A stretch of 64,000 nucleotides of DNA, taken from positions 1 through 64,000 of the forward strand of contig CAIKND010000216.1 of NCBI GenBank assembly GCA_903828675.1, read 5' to 3'. Below are positions 8,041 to 16,743 of this stretch, piece after piece (within the stretch, counting starts at the first letter, position 1; each line of letters begins with the position of its first letter). The translations under genes were made by a program, and so were the position numbers. The notes below the pieces were generated by a model that was given only the letters and a program-made list of their open reading frames with translations, searched no databases and was not told the origin of the DNA. Source of the DNA: an uncultured Acidobacteriaceae bacterium. GTDB lineage: Bacteria; Acidobacteriota; Terriglobia; Terriglobales; Acidobacteriaceae.

Positions 8041-8601
8041 ATGTGCGCAATGTGGAAACCAACACAGCCTCTATCGATTCCCTTGCAGCCAGCCCCAGAG
8101 CCAGTTAGACCAGTACCAGCCGCTCCACCGGCTGAACCTGTCGCCCATACCGTCCGCACCATGAACACGCACGGAGACGCGAGCGAAATTGGCGAGGGCT
8201 TGATCTTCAAGGGCGAGATCACCGGCTCGGAGTCACTTTATGTCAACGGCCGGGTTGAGGGAAGCATCAACCTACCCGGGAGCCGCGTGACGATAGGACC
8301 CGACGGACAGGTACACGCCCACATGTCCGTCTGCATCAACGCACGCGAAATCGTGGTGATGGGCAGGATTCACGGCAATGTCTCCGCAACCGACCGGGTG
8401 GATCTTCGCGCCGAGGGCACCCTGGTGGGTGACGTGAGTGCGGCGCGCATCAGTATTGAAGACGGAGCCTACTTCAAGGGAGGAATCGACCTGCGCAAGG
8501 CCGCTGAAAAGCCGGAAGCCCTGGCACGTCCCCAGACGTTCGAGCCGGAGATCAGCGTCACGCCAGAAACTCCCGGGTCGCTTCTTCAGCAGGATCTTTA
8601 G
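8041..8601 (+). CDS. Bactofilin (paralogue 3)
   Basis: A 186-residue bactofilin with an ATG start preceded by AGGAG. The N-tail is proline rich (QPAPEPVRPVPAAPPAEPV). The beta-helix core runs from GLIFKGEITGSESLYVNG to ISIEDGAYFKGGIDLRK. Compared with paralogues 1 and 2 it carries four extra residues (HMSV) in the turn before the INAREIVVMG rung, from a 12-base insertion. It follows the PAS and zinc-ribbon genes and is followed by a converging murJ. Filament role inferred from the family. Confidence 0.92.
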   Translation: MCAMWKPTQPLSIPLQPAPEPVRPVPAAPPAEPVAHTVRTMNTHGDASEIGEGLIFKGEITGSESLYVNGRVEGSINLPGSRVTIGPDGQVHAHMSVCINAREIVVMGRIHGNVSATDRVDLRAEGTLVGDVSAARISIEDGAYFKGGIDLRKAAEKPEALARPQTFEPEISVTPETPGSLLQQDL

Positions 8602-8827
8602 CATTTCTCATTCCAGCGCAATGGATTGCGCCGGAATGGGGAGTTATGCCCTGGCAGAAACGATCCGATCAGGGAAGATCTTTCTGTATTGATAACAGGA
8701 AACAGACGGCTTAAGCGAGAGCAGGACCAGAGTCACTGTGTCCGGTTCAATGCATGCGAGGTCGCCGCCCCTGAGGGTCGCGTCGACCTGGATGAACTGC
8801 TTTCGGGCTATACCAAATCTGGTTTTG

Positions 8828-10471
8828 CTATAGCCCCAGGCGCTTCATAGCTACCCTGGGTAGTGCTGAGCCGGTTTTTTCCAGGACCACTTTTGTCGTT
8901 GTGATCCAAACTGCGATTCCTGCGATCAGCACACTCAGATCCATCCAGCGCGTTTGCCTGAGCAGGGACGCACCATTCAGATGGGCAAACAGTGCGCCCA
9001 AAGCCCAAACCGCCATCCAGACCACGACGCCACTGGTAACAGCCGCCAGCAGGCAGCGGCCCAGTTCTGCGTAGTCGAGGCTGGCCAACGAAACCATGTG
9101 CCGTTGATGGAGCATGAAGGCAATGGTCAGAGTCTGCAGGGCAATGCCAATGTCGGAAGCGATAGCGAGACCGGTAGCCCCCTGCAAGTGGTAAAGCACT
9201 TCGTAGATGGGCAGGGAGACCACGGTAACCATGGTTCCCGCAACTGCCGGCACCATGGTATTCCCGGCGGCGTAAAACGCCCGTGCATAGATGGATTGCG
9301 CAGACCAGAGGCAAATGGAGACGGAGAAGATTGCGAAGTAGACAGCGCATAGCCGCGAATCTGCAGAGGAAAAGCGTCCGCCGGTGAAGAACAGATCGAT
9401 CATCGGCTGACCCAGCACTACCATGCCGGAGGCCACAAGCAATCCCAGTGCGGTAACGCGCGAGACCGAATCCGCAACGCCGGTGGCGAATTCGTAGCGG
9501 CGTTTCTGGGTCCACATGCTGGCAAAGAATGGCATGGAAGCTGCGCCTGCGGCCTGCGCGAGCATGGCTGTGGGCGCGGTAAAGAGCTGCTTGGCGTAGC
9601 TCATCAGCGACACTGCGCCGCCGACCTTTGAGGCAAAGTGGGCGATGATCCAGTTATCGGCCGTGACCAGCGAGACGCCGGCCATGAGCGGAAGTGACAG
9701 GCGCACCCAATCGCGCAGACCCTTGTCGTGCCAGTCGAGAATCACGCGGTAGCGCGCACCGGCCCTGCGTGCAAAAAACCAGTTCATGAGGAACGGTCCG
9801 AGAATCGCCCCTGCCAAAGTGCCGACCGCGAGTGAAGAGACGCCGATGCGCTTGACCAGCAAAAGGCCGCCAATAATGGTGCCGAGGCCATAAATGAGCG
9901 GAGCAACTGCCTGTACGCTGAACTGCCTGCGCACCATCAGCACCGCGCCGAAGACGCCGCCGGCAAAGAAACACAGCTGAGCAGGCAGCAATATCCGCGT
10001 CAGGGTTACGCAGAGCGCCGCCTTCTGGGCATCGAAGCCGTTGAACCACAGGTGGATGTACCAGGGGGCAAAGATCTCGGCCAGCACAATGGCGATGCCA
10101 AGGACCAGGTACATGGTGGTGAGAATGACCGAAAGCGACCGCTCGCCCTCCTCTCCCCTGCCCTCTTCGCGAAAGCGGGTGAGGATGGAGACGAAGGTGA
10201 TGGAGGCTGCGCCACCGACCAGGAAATAGGAGATCATGTCGGGCAGGACGAAGGCGGCGTTAAAGGCATCTGCTTCCACGCCGCGGCCGAAAATCCAAAC
10301 GATGTACTTGACCCGCACCAGGCCGATGACGCGGGACAGGAAGGTGGACGCCATCAGGACGATGGTCGCGGAGAAGACACTATGGGCGTGCGATGGGCGC
10401 AGCAGGCCCAATCCGCGTGCCCAGCGCGACTTCGCAGGCGGTGAAGGTTGAGTTGGGGAGGTTCCTTCCAC
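8828..10471 (-). CDS. murJ: Lipid II flippase MurJ (MviN family)
   Basis: A polytopic inner-membrane protein of about 14 helices that moves lipid II across the membrane for peptidoglycan synthesis. Family signatures include FLSRVIGLVRVKYIVWIFG, ADAFNAAFVLPDMISYFLV, and the TM region ending in AAGNTMVPAVAG and RAFYAAGNT. The reading frame stays open to 10822, but that would run through the start of the divergent peptidase gene. I therefore chose GTG 10471 (547 residues, close to the usual length). No clear ribosome site marks it, so the exact start is uncertain. It is divergent from the prolyl oligopeptidase gene. Confidence 0.9.
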   Translation of the reverse strand: MEGTSPTQPSPPAKSRWARGLGLLRPSHAHSVFSATIVLMASTFLSRVIGLVRVKYIVWIFGRGVEADAFNAAFVLPDMISYFLVGGAASITFVSILTRFREEGRGEEGERSLSVILTTMYLVLGIAIVLAEIFAPWYIHLWFNGFDAQKAALCVTLTRILLPAQLCFFAGGVFGAVLMVRRQFSVQAVAPLIYGLGTIIGGLLLVKRIGVSSLAVGTLAGAILGPFLMNWFFARRAGARYRVILDWHDKGLRDWVRLSLPLMAGVSLVTADNWIIAHFASKVGGAVSLMSYAKQLFTAPTAMLAQAAGAASMPFFASMWTQKRRYEFATGVADSVSRVTALGLLVASGMVVLGQPMIDLFFTGGRFSSADSRLCAVYFAIFSVSICLWSAQSIYARAFYAAGNTMVPAVAGTMVTVVSLPIYEVLYHLQGATGLAIASDIGIALQTLTIAFMLHQRHMVSLASLDYAELGRCLLAAVTSGVVVWMAVWALGALFAHLNGASLLRQTRWMDLSVLIAGIAVWITTTKVVLEKTGSALPRVAMKRLGL

Positions 10472-10564
10472 TGGAGTTGATTCTACCGGGACGGTTCGCC
10501 TGACCTGAAAGAATGAGCCAGCAAATGCACCCCTTCCGAGTATTCTGTCGGGAGGAGACTGTGT

Positions 10565-12697
10565 GTGCGACGGACTATTGGAGTAGGAGTTGCGATCTTG
10601 GCGGCAATCGGCGCAAGTGGCGGGGGCCAGACGATTCATGGGCGCGAAGGCATCACGCTGCCCGCGCCCCCGGCCGTTGAGGCTGCACCCGTCACCGACG
10701 ACTACTTCGGGACCAGGGTTGTCGACAGCTACCGCTGGCTTGAAGATGGGAAAAGCCCCGAGACGCGGGCGTTTATCGATGCCGAGAGCGCGTACACCGG
10801 GCGCTATCTGAAGCAGGCACACATACGAGCGCAGGTGGCGGACGATCTGGACGAACTGGAAAATGTGGCGGATATGCGGATTCCCGTCGAGCGCGGGAAC
10901 AGCTACTTCTTCAGGAAGCGGCTGGCCGGCGAACAGCAGTTTTCAATCTATGTGCGCCACGGCCTGACGGGGAAAGATGAGCGCCTGGTCGATCCGGCGC
11001 AACTGAGCAAGGACCCGAACACCTCGGTCTATGTGAACGATGTTTCGCGCGACGGAACGCTGCTGGCCTACGCCGTGCAGTCGGGCGGTGCGGACGAAAC
11101 CAGCATTCACCTGTTGAATTTGAAGACCGGCAAAACGCTGGAGGATGAATTGCCGGCGGCTCGCTACTTCAGCGTGGGATTTGCGCCGGACGGGGCCAGC
11201 ATTTACTACGCGCGCAACAGCAAGGAGGGGACACTGCTGTACCAGCACGTGCTGGGCACCCGGACTTCGCGGGATGCGCTGATCTTCGGGCGCGAGTTTC
11301 ACGGGGAAGCGTTGACGGGAAACGACCTGTTCGGAGCTGGTGTAACGGACGACGGCCGCTACCTGGTGGTGCAGATTGGCCGGGGTGTGCCCGCCAAGCG
11401 CGAGGATATTGTCTTTCGCGATCTGACCAAACCGGGATCGCCGTTTGAGGTTCTGGTGTGGGGGCTGGACTCGCGCTTCGAGACGTTTTACGCAAAGGGT
11501 GCGTGGTATGTGAAGACCGACTACCAGGCTCCGAACGGACGTATTCTCAAGGCCGACCCGGGGATTCTGCCCGATGTATGGCCGACGATCATTCCTGAAG
11601 GGCGGGATGTGATCGACGGCTGGTCGATTGTGGGCGGCAAGATCTACGTGAAGCGGCTGAAGGATGTGAAGACGGAGATCGGGGTCTACGGGCTGGACGG
11701 CAAGGCGGCAGGCGCGATTGAATCTGAAGGTATCGGTGCCACCAGCATGGTGAACGGGCGAACTACAGACCGCTACGGATACTTTCTTTTTGAATCGTTC
11801 ATTGTGCCTTCGACGCTCTACCGGCTGGATACCGTAACCGGGAAGCGCGAGGTGTTTTTCCAGCAGAAGACCCCGTTCGACTCGAGCCAGTACGAGTTGA
11901 AGCAGGTATTTTTCAAGTCGAAGGATGGAACGTCTATTCCCATGTTCATTGCCGGGAAAAAGGGCCTGAAACAGGACGGGACGGAGCGGCTGCTGATGAC
12001 CGGGTACGGGGGCTTTAACTCGAGCGAGACCCCGTATTGGAGCCCGACGATTGCGTGGTGGCTAGAGCAAGGCGGATGGTTTGCACTGCCCAACCTGCGC
12101 GGCGGCAGTGAATATGGCGAACACTGGCACGAGCAGGCGATGTTTGAGAAGAAGCAGAATGTGTTTGACGACTGGTTCGCTGCGGCCGAATACCTGATCG
12201 CCGGCAAGTACACATCCGCTGAGCACTTCGCGATTGCCGGGCGTTCGAACGGAGGGCTGCTGATGGGCGCGGCGATTACCCAGCGGCCGGAGCTGTTTTC
12301 GGCGGTGCTGTGCGGCTATCCTCTGCTCGATATGCTGCGATACCAGAAATTTCTGGTCGGTTCCTACTGGGTGACGGAGTACGGGTCGGCAGAGAACGAA
12401 AAGCAGTTTCCGTATTTGCTGAAGTATTCGCCGTATCAGAACGTGAAGTCTGCAACGGCGTATCCGGCGGTGATGTTCTTTACCGGAGACAGCGACACGC
12501 GGGTTGACCCGCTTCACGCGCGGAAAATGACGGCGCTGATGCAAGCTGCATCCTCAAGCGGGCGACCGGTGCTGCTGCACTCCAGCCTCGCCGGTGGGCA
12601 CTCTGGCGGGATGAGCGTGGACCTGCAGATCCAGGATGACGCCGACCAACTGACCTTTCTTTGGACTGAAACGGGGCAACCGGCCACCCACAAGTAA
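10565..12697 (+). CDS. Secreted prolyl oligopeptidase family serine peptidase (S9A)
   Basis: A 710-residue peptidase that cleaves after proline in short peptides. It has an N-terminal signal peptide (MRRTIGVGVAILAAIGASGG), then the S9 start DDYFGTRVVDSYRWLED, a beta-propeller region (about 70-450) and a C-terminal alpha/beta-hydrolase domain. The catalytic triad is visible: Ser561 in GRSNGG, Asp644 in GDSDTRVDP, and His679 in LAGGHSGG. The start is GTG 10565, with GGAGGAG seven bases ahead. Location is probably periplasmic. The gene stands alone, divergent from murJ. Confidence 0.93.
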   Translation: MRRTIGVGVAILAAIGASGGGQTIHGREGITLPAPPAVEAAPVTDDYFGTRVVDSYRWLEDGKSPETRAFIDAESAYTGRYLKQAHIRAQVADDLDELENVADMRIPVERGNSYFFRKRLAGEQQFSIYVRHGLTGKDERLVDPAQLSKDPNTSVYVNDVSRDGTLLAYAVQSGGADETSIHLLNLKTGKTLEDELPAARYFSVGFAPDGASIYYARNSKEGTLLYQHVLGTRTSRDALIFGREFHGEALTGNDLFGAGVTDDGRYLVVQIGRGVPAKREDIVFRDLTKPGSPFEVLVWGLDSRFETFYAKGAWYVKTDYQAPNGRILKADPGILPDVWPTIIPEGRDVIDGWSIVGGKIYVKRLKDVKTEIGVYGLDGKAAGAIESEGIGATSMVNGRTTDRYGYFLFESFIVPSTLYRLDTVTGKREVFFQQKTPFDSSQYELKQVFFKSKDGTSIPMFIAGKKGLKQDGTERLLMTGYGGFNSSETPYWSPTIAWWLEQGGWFALPNLRGGSEYGEHWHEQAMFEKKQNVFDDWFAAAEYLIAGKYTSAEHFAIAGRSNGGLLMGAAITQRPELFSAVLCGYPLLDMLRYQKFLVGSYWVTEYGSAENEKQFPYLLKYSPYQNVKSATAYPAVMFFTGDSDTRVDPLHARKMTALMQAASSSGRPVLLHSSLAGGHSGGMSVDLQIQDDADQLTFLWTETGQPATHK

Positions 12698-12955
12698 ATT
12701 TAGACACACAGTAAATGGTACCCAACCTCCGTGTCCTTGCGTAACCTCATGACCGGGCAGCATTTTCCGATAAAGGAGATACCAGACCCATTTAGCCGGT
12801 TGGGTGGATGGTCATTGACTGTCTTTAGTCTCAAGTGCGCTGGGGGATGGATTGGTGCGGCCGTTTTAGATCGCATAAGCGGCCAATGCGCATGCAGAGG
12901 GACAGCTGTCCCTGACTTCAAATCAGCTGCCGGGGATACCGCGGGGCCCTAAAAG

Positions 12956-14341
12956 ATGCCACAAGCAGAGCTGGAGAAAAGCAAAACCGATTGGCCGCAA
13001 GAGGATGCCCGTCTGGCTGAACTAGCCTCGACCGGGATCCTCGACACTGATCCTGAACCGAGCTTTGACGCGATTACTCGGCTGAGCGCCGAGTACTTCC
13101 GCGCCGACACGGTGCTGCTGGGGTTTGCGGACGAGAGCCGCGTATGGATCAAGTCCTACTGGGGCGAGGCGGTTCGGGAACTGCCGCGAAGGCATTCGAT
13201 CTTCGAGATGGTGCTGGCCAAGGATGGCCCGGTAATTATCCCTGACATTTCGAAGCATCCCCTATTCGAGGAAGAGGGTATGACCCTGAGGCGGCTCGAC
13301 GTGGGCTCCTTTGCCAGCGCACCGGTGCGTTCATCGGACGGCAAGATTCTGGGGGCGTTGACGATCTTCGCCATCGAGCCGCGCCGCAGCATGGCGCTGG
13401 ATGAATTGCGGATGCTGGAGAGCCTGGCAGACATGGTGGCCAGCCAGCTTGAGCTGCGTAAGTTGCGTAAAAGTTTTCAAGTGCACAGAGTGCGGCCGAC
13501 ACAGGCTGTGAAGACTGTGCCTGGGGAGTGGCCACAGCGGCCGGACCTGCGGCACGCACTTGAGCAGCGGGAATTTGTGCTCTACTACCAGCCGGAGATT
13601 GAACTTTCAACGCGGCGGATTGTGGGTGTTGAAGCGCTCATCCGCTGGGAGCATCCTGAGCGGGGGCTGATTCCACCGATGGATTTTATCCCGCAAGCCG
13701 AGGAGAGCGGTTTGATTCTACCGATTGGAGATTGGGGACTTGCGGAAGCCTGCCTGCAGATTCAGAAGTGGGGCAAGGAGTCTCCGCGGCATGGGTCGCC
13801 GCGGGTTTGCGTAAACCTGTCCGCCCGTCAGTTTTCGCGTGAGGGGCTGGCGGACCATGTAGAAGCACTGCTGCGCCAATTCGGCATTTCCAGCCGACAA
13901 CTGGGCCTGGAGATGACCGAATCCAGCCTGATTCCCAACATGGGGACGGCTCTGGAAGTTCTCGGCAGTCTGCGACGCTTGGGTGTCTCGTTGCTGATGG
14001 ACGATTTCGGCACTGGCTACAGCTCTCTGAACCACCTGCATTCATTTCCGTTTGATGTGTTGAAGATTGACCGCTCGTTTGTTGGCCGCATGACCGAAGG
14101 CGAACAGCCGTTGCAGATTGTCCGCACCATTATTGAACTGGCGCGGGTGCTGGGCATGGACGTCGTAGCCGAGGGCATAGAAACCTGCGCGCAGTATCGC
14201 TTGCTTCGGGATATGGGTTGCCGCTACGGGCAGGGGTTTCTGTTTGCCCGGCCTTTGCCCGCCGATACCATCAGCGAGATGCTGCAACTGCCGGGGCGTC
14301 TGCTTCCCGATCCGGAGATATTGGGAGACATGGTGAATTAA
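12956..14341 (+). CDS. GAF-EAL cyclic-di-GMP phosphodiesterase
   Basis: A 461-residue cytoplasmic protein. The N-terminal GAF domain (about 20-165) carries FDAITRLSAEYFRADTVLLGF and SFASAPVRSSDGKILGAL, a form often linked to ligand or redox sensing. A linker leads to a C-terminal EAL domain (about 200-445). Its metal and catalytic motifs look intact: VGVEALIRW, NLSARQF, EMTESSL, LMDDFGTGYSSL, KIDRSFV and VAEGIET. It is therefore likely an active phosphodiesterase that breaks down c-di-GMP. There is no membrane segment. The ribosome site ahead of ATG 12956 is weak. Confidence 0.9.
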   Translation: MPQAELEKSKTDWPQEDARLAELASTGILDTDPEPSFDAITRLSAEYFRADTVLLGFADESRVWIKSYWGEAVRELPRRHSIFEMVLAKDGPVIIPDISKHPLFEEEGMTLRRLDVGSFASAPVRSSDGKILGALTIFAIEPRRSMALDELRMLESLADMVASQLELRKLRKSFQVHRVRPTQAVKTVPGEWPQRPDLRHALEQREFVLYYQPEIELSTRRIVGVEALIRWEHPERGLIPPMDFIPQAEESGLILPIGDWGLAEACLQIQKWGKESPRHGSPRVCVNLSARQFSREGLADHVEALLRQFGISSRQLGLEMTESSLIPNMGTALEVLGSLRRLGVSLLMDDFGTGYSSLNHLHSFPFDVLKIDRSFVGRMTEGEQPLQIVRTIIELARVLGMDVVAEGIETCAQYRLLRDMGCRYGQGFLFARPLPADTISEMLQLPGRLLPDPEILGDMVN

Positions 14342-14470
14342 CTACCCAAGGGGTGTTGGGCTGAACCGGGCGGGGTCCATTTCTGGAACATTCGGAAGCA
14401 ATTCCTGATCCGGGAATCGATCTGCGTTTTGCATTGGGCTTTACTCAAGGTCAGGGTGTGCGTACGCGCT

Positions 14471-15127
14471 ATGCTCCAAGCCATGCAGCAAGCAGTGCAA
14501 ACCGCGCCCTCTCTTTCACCAGCCAGGTTTGTGAGTCTACTGGCCGCCCTAACCTCACCCGCGCCGAAGCCGGCGCAGGGCTGGAACGACGACGATCTTG
14601 AGGACGACGTGGCGATCTTGAGCTACGAGCGCGCCCTGAACACCCACAGCCGGTATAAGTCATCCGGTGCCACGGACAGGCTGTTCCCGCCCGTTTCAGA
14701 TCCGGAGCCGTTTCAAAGGCCTGAGGCGCTTTCATCCGCCAAAGGCCTTTGCGCCAAGACGGCAGCCTCGCCGACTGCGCCAGCCTGGATTGAGCCTTCT
14801 GAAGTGGAGGCAAGGCCTGACTTCTCCTCTGCGCTGGAGCAGAACCGGAAATGCGCCAGCATCACGATACGGCTGAGCAGCACAGAGTGCATGCAACTGC
14901 GTAGGCGCGCGGCTGAAGCCGGACTGACGGTGTCAGCGTATTTGCGCTCCTGCACCTTTGAGGCCGAGGCTCTTCGGACGCAGGTAAAGGAAACTCTGGC
15001 GGAGTTGCGAAAGGCCACGGCAGGAGATAAACGGACCGCGCAGATCGAGAGCCGCCAAAGCTGGCTCGGATGGTTGGCGAGGCTCCTTCCCCACTGGAAC
15101 CCGAACGAGCGCATGGCGCGCGCCTGA
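14471..15127 (+). CDS. Hypothetical protein with MobC-like ribbon-helix-helix motif
   Basis: About 218 residues from ATG 14471; an in-frame ATG at 14429 is possible, and neither has a strong ribosome site. The first 120 residues are low in recognisable structure. Residues about 125-190 (ITIRLSSTECMQLRRRAAEAG then LTVSAYLRSCTFEAEALR) resemble the ribbon-helix-helix and helical part of MobC-type mobilisation accessory proteins. There is no relaxase or conjugation gene nearby, so a mobilisation role is not supported; it may simply bind DNA. The gene ends flush against the converging methyltransferase gene. Confidence 0.55.
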   Translation: MLQAMQQAVQTAPSLSPARFVSLLAALTSPAPKPAQGWNDDDLEDDVAILSYERALNTHSRYKSSGATDRLFPPVSDPEPFQRPEALSSAKGLCAKTAASPTAPAWIEPSEVEARPDFSSALEQNRKCASITIRLSSTECMQLRRRAAEAGLTVSAYLRSCTFEAEALRTQVKETLAELRKATAGDKRTAQIESRQSWLGWLARLLPHWNPNERMARA

Positions 15128-16672
15128 TTACTCCACTTCCAGCACCAGGCACTTGAGGTATTCGGTCTCGGGCAAATTGAGCACCACCGGATGATCGGGA
15201 GAAGCACCTCGACGTTCAAGCAGCCGCACCCGACGCGATGCATCGACGGCAGCCGAAGTTACGCTGGCTTCCAGATCCGCCCAGCTTACGTGATGCGAGC
15301 AGGAGCAGGTGACGAGCAGGCCGCCGGGGCGCAACATCTTGAGCGCGCGCAGGTTCAGTTCCTTGTAGCCGCGCAAAGCTCCCTCGACGGCGCGCTGGGA
15401 CTTGGCGAAGGCGGGTGGATCGAGAACGATGGTGTCGAAGGTCTCGCCGGCATCCGACCAGTCGCGCTGGATCTTGAAGGCATCTGCCTCGACCCAGTCG
15501 ACCTGAGCTGGAATGGTAGCGCGATTGGCTTCGAGGTTCAGCTCCGCTACTTCAAGCGACGAACGGGAGGCATCGACGCCGGTGACCTGACGGCAGACCT
15601 GAGCCAGGTGCAGGGCAAAGCCGCCTTGGTAACAGCAGACGTCGAGAGCGCGCGCAGTGGCGCCCAGCCTCTGTGCCCAGTCACGCGCGGCGGCGTAGTT
15701 GGTGCGCTGATCGAGAAAAGCGCCTGTCTTCTGGCCGGAGTTGGCGTCGAAGTGGAAGGCGAGGCCGTTGAGATGGAACTGCGCGACCGCGGACTGCACC
15801 GAGGGATCGGCAAGCCATAGCGGCTCGGAGTTGGCGGGGGCAAGCCCCTCCAACTCGCGCATGCGGGGATCGGGCCGCTCCAGGATGGCGGCTGGCGAGA
15901 GTTCCTCGCGCAGGACACGCACGCAGGTTTCGCGCACTGCGGCAGAATCGAGCCCCCTTGCGAGCAACTGCAAAATCGCCAGACTGCCGTACTTATCGAC
16001 GATTACGCCCGGAAGCTCATCGGCCTCGCTGAAGCAGAGGCGGCAGGCGTCATTTCCGCCATCGAGCATAGGTTTGCGCCGGGCAATGGAGCGCCGGAGG
16101 CGGGTTGCGAGCACTTCCAGCCAGGCAGCCTCGTCGATGGCCTCGCGCGAGACCATGCGCAGCGCAATCTGCGAAGTGGGGCTGTAGAGGGCAGTACCCA
16201 GCAGCAGACCGCGGTGGTCGGCCACCGGCAAAAGGGCCGGAGGCGCATCAGCAGCGCCCTTGGGCAGCGTGATGGCTTCAATATCGGAGGAATAGACCCA
16301 GAGGTATCCGGTGCGAAGCCGGTCAGCGGCGCGGCGGTTAATCAGGGCTCCGGGGTTTTCTGGCGCAGCGGTCTTGCGAGCCTGATTTGCAGCCGGCTTG
16401 GCGGCGCGGGCCTGTGGAGGCCGGGCAGAGGCCGGTCTTTCCTGCACCCGTTCAAAGGATGTGGCGGGACGGGAAGTTCTAGGCGACGCGGAAGCCGTTT
16501 GCGATTTTGAAGTGCGCGGCTTGGCGGCGCGGGCTTGTGGGGGCCGGGTGGAGGGCGCTTTGTCTTGAATCCGCTCATAAGGCGAGGCGGACCGGGAAGC
16601 CCTGGGCGGCTTGGAGGTAGTTTGCGGTTTTGAATTGCGTGGCTTGGTCATAGGCTCCCTGGTCTGGTTCAT
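15128..16672 (-). CDS. RlmI-like 23S rRNA (cytosine-C5)-methyltransferase with PUA domain
   Basis: A 514-residue SAM-dependent methyltransferase of the RlmI/RlmO (COG1092) type, which methylates C5 of a cytosine in 23S rRNA. Residues about 105-190 form a PUA domain (NRRAADRLRTGYLWVYSSDIE). The Rossmann core carries ALDVCCYQGGFALHLA, the motif LDPPAFAKS and the cysteine motif TCSCS. The first ~100 residues are a basic, disordered extension made of two 41-residue repeats ending in PPQARAAKP, created by a 123-base duplication. Such extensions may help RNA binding. The start could be ATG 16672 or a little further in. Confidence 0.88.
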   Translation of the reverse strand: MNQTREPMTKPRNSKPQTTSKPPRASRSASPYERIQDKAPSTRPPQARAAKPRTSKSQTASASPRTSRPATSFERVQERPASARPPQARAAKPAANQARKTAAPENPGALINRRAADRLRTGYLWVYSSDIEAITLPKGAADAPPALLPVADHRGLLLGTALYSPTSQIALRMVSREAIDEAAWLEVLATRLRRSIARRKPMLDGGNDACRLCFSEADELPGVIVDKYGSLAILQLLARGLDSAAVRETCVRVLREELSPAAILERPDPRMRELEGLAPANSEPLWLADPSVQSAVAQFHLNGLAFHFDANSGQKTGAFLDQRTNYAAARDWAQRLGATARALDVCCYQGGFALHLAQVCRQVTGVDASRSSLEVAELNLEANRATIPAQVDWVEADAFKIQRDWSDAGETFDTIVLDPPAFAKSQRAVEGALRGYKELNLRALKMLRPGGLLVTCSCSHHVSWADLEASVTSAAVDASRRVRLLERRGASPDHPVVLNLPETEYLKCLVLEVE

Positions 16673-16743
16673 CTTACCAAGTATGAATGACCGCTGGCAG
16701 CCGTCGTTTATACGCGTTGAACAGATGCGGCCTATAATGAAGC

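Noticed and set aside
10472..10822. N-terminal extension of MurJ
   Set aside because: It overlaps the divergent peptidase gene and its signal peptide, and lacks MurJ-like sequence; a downstream start was used.
14471..15127. Mobilisation gene cluster suggested by the MobC-like motif
   Set aside because: No relaxase, coupling protein, oriT or plasmid gene lies nearby.
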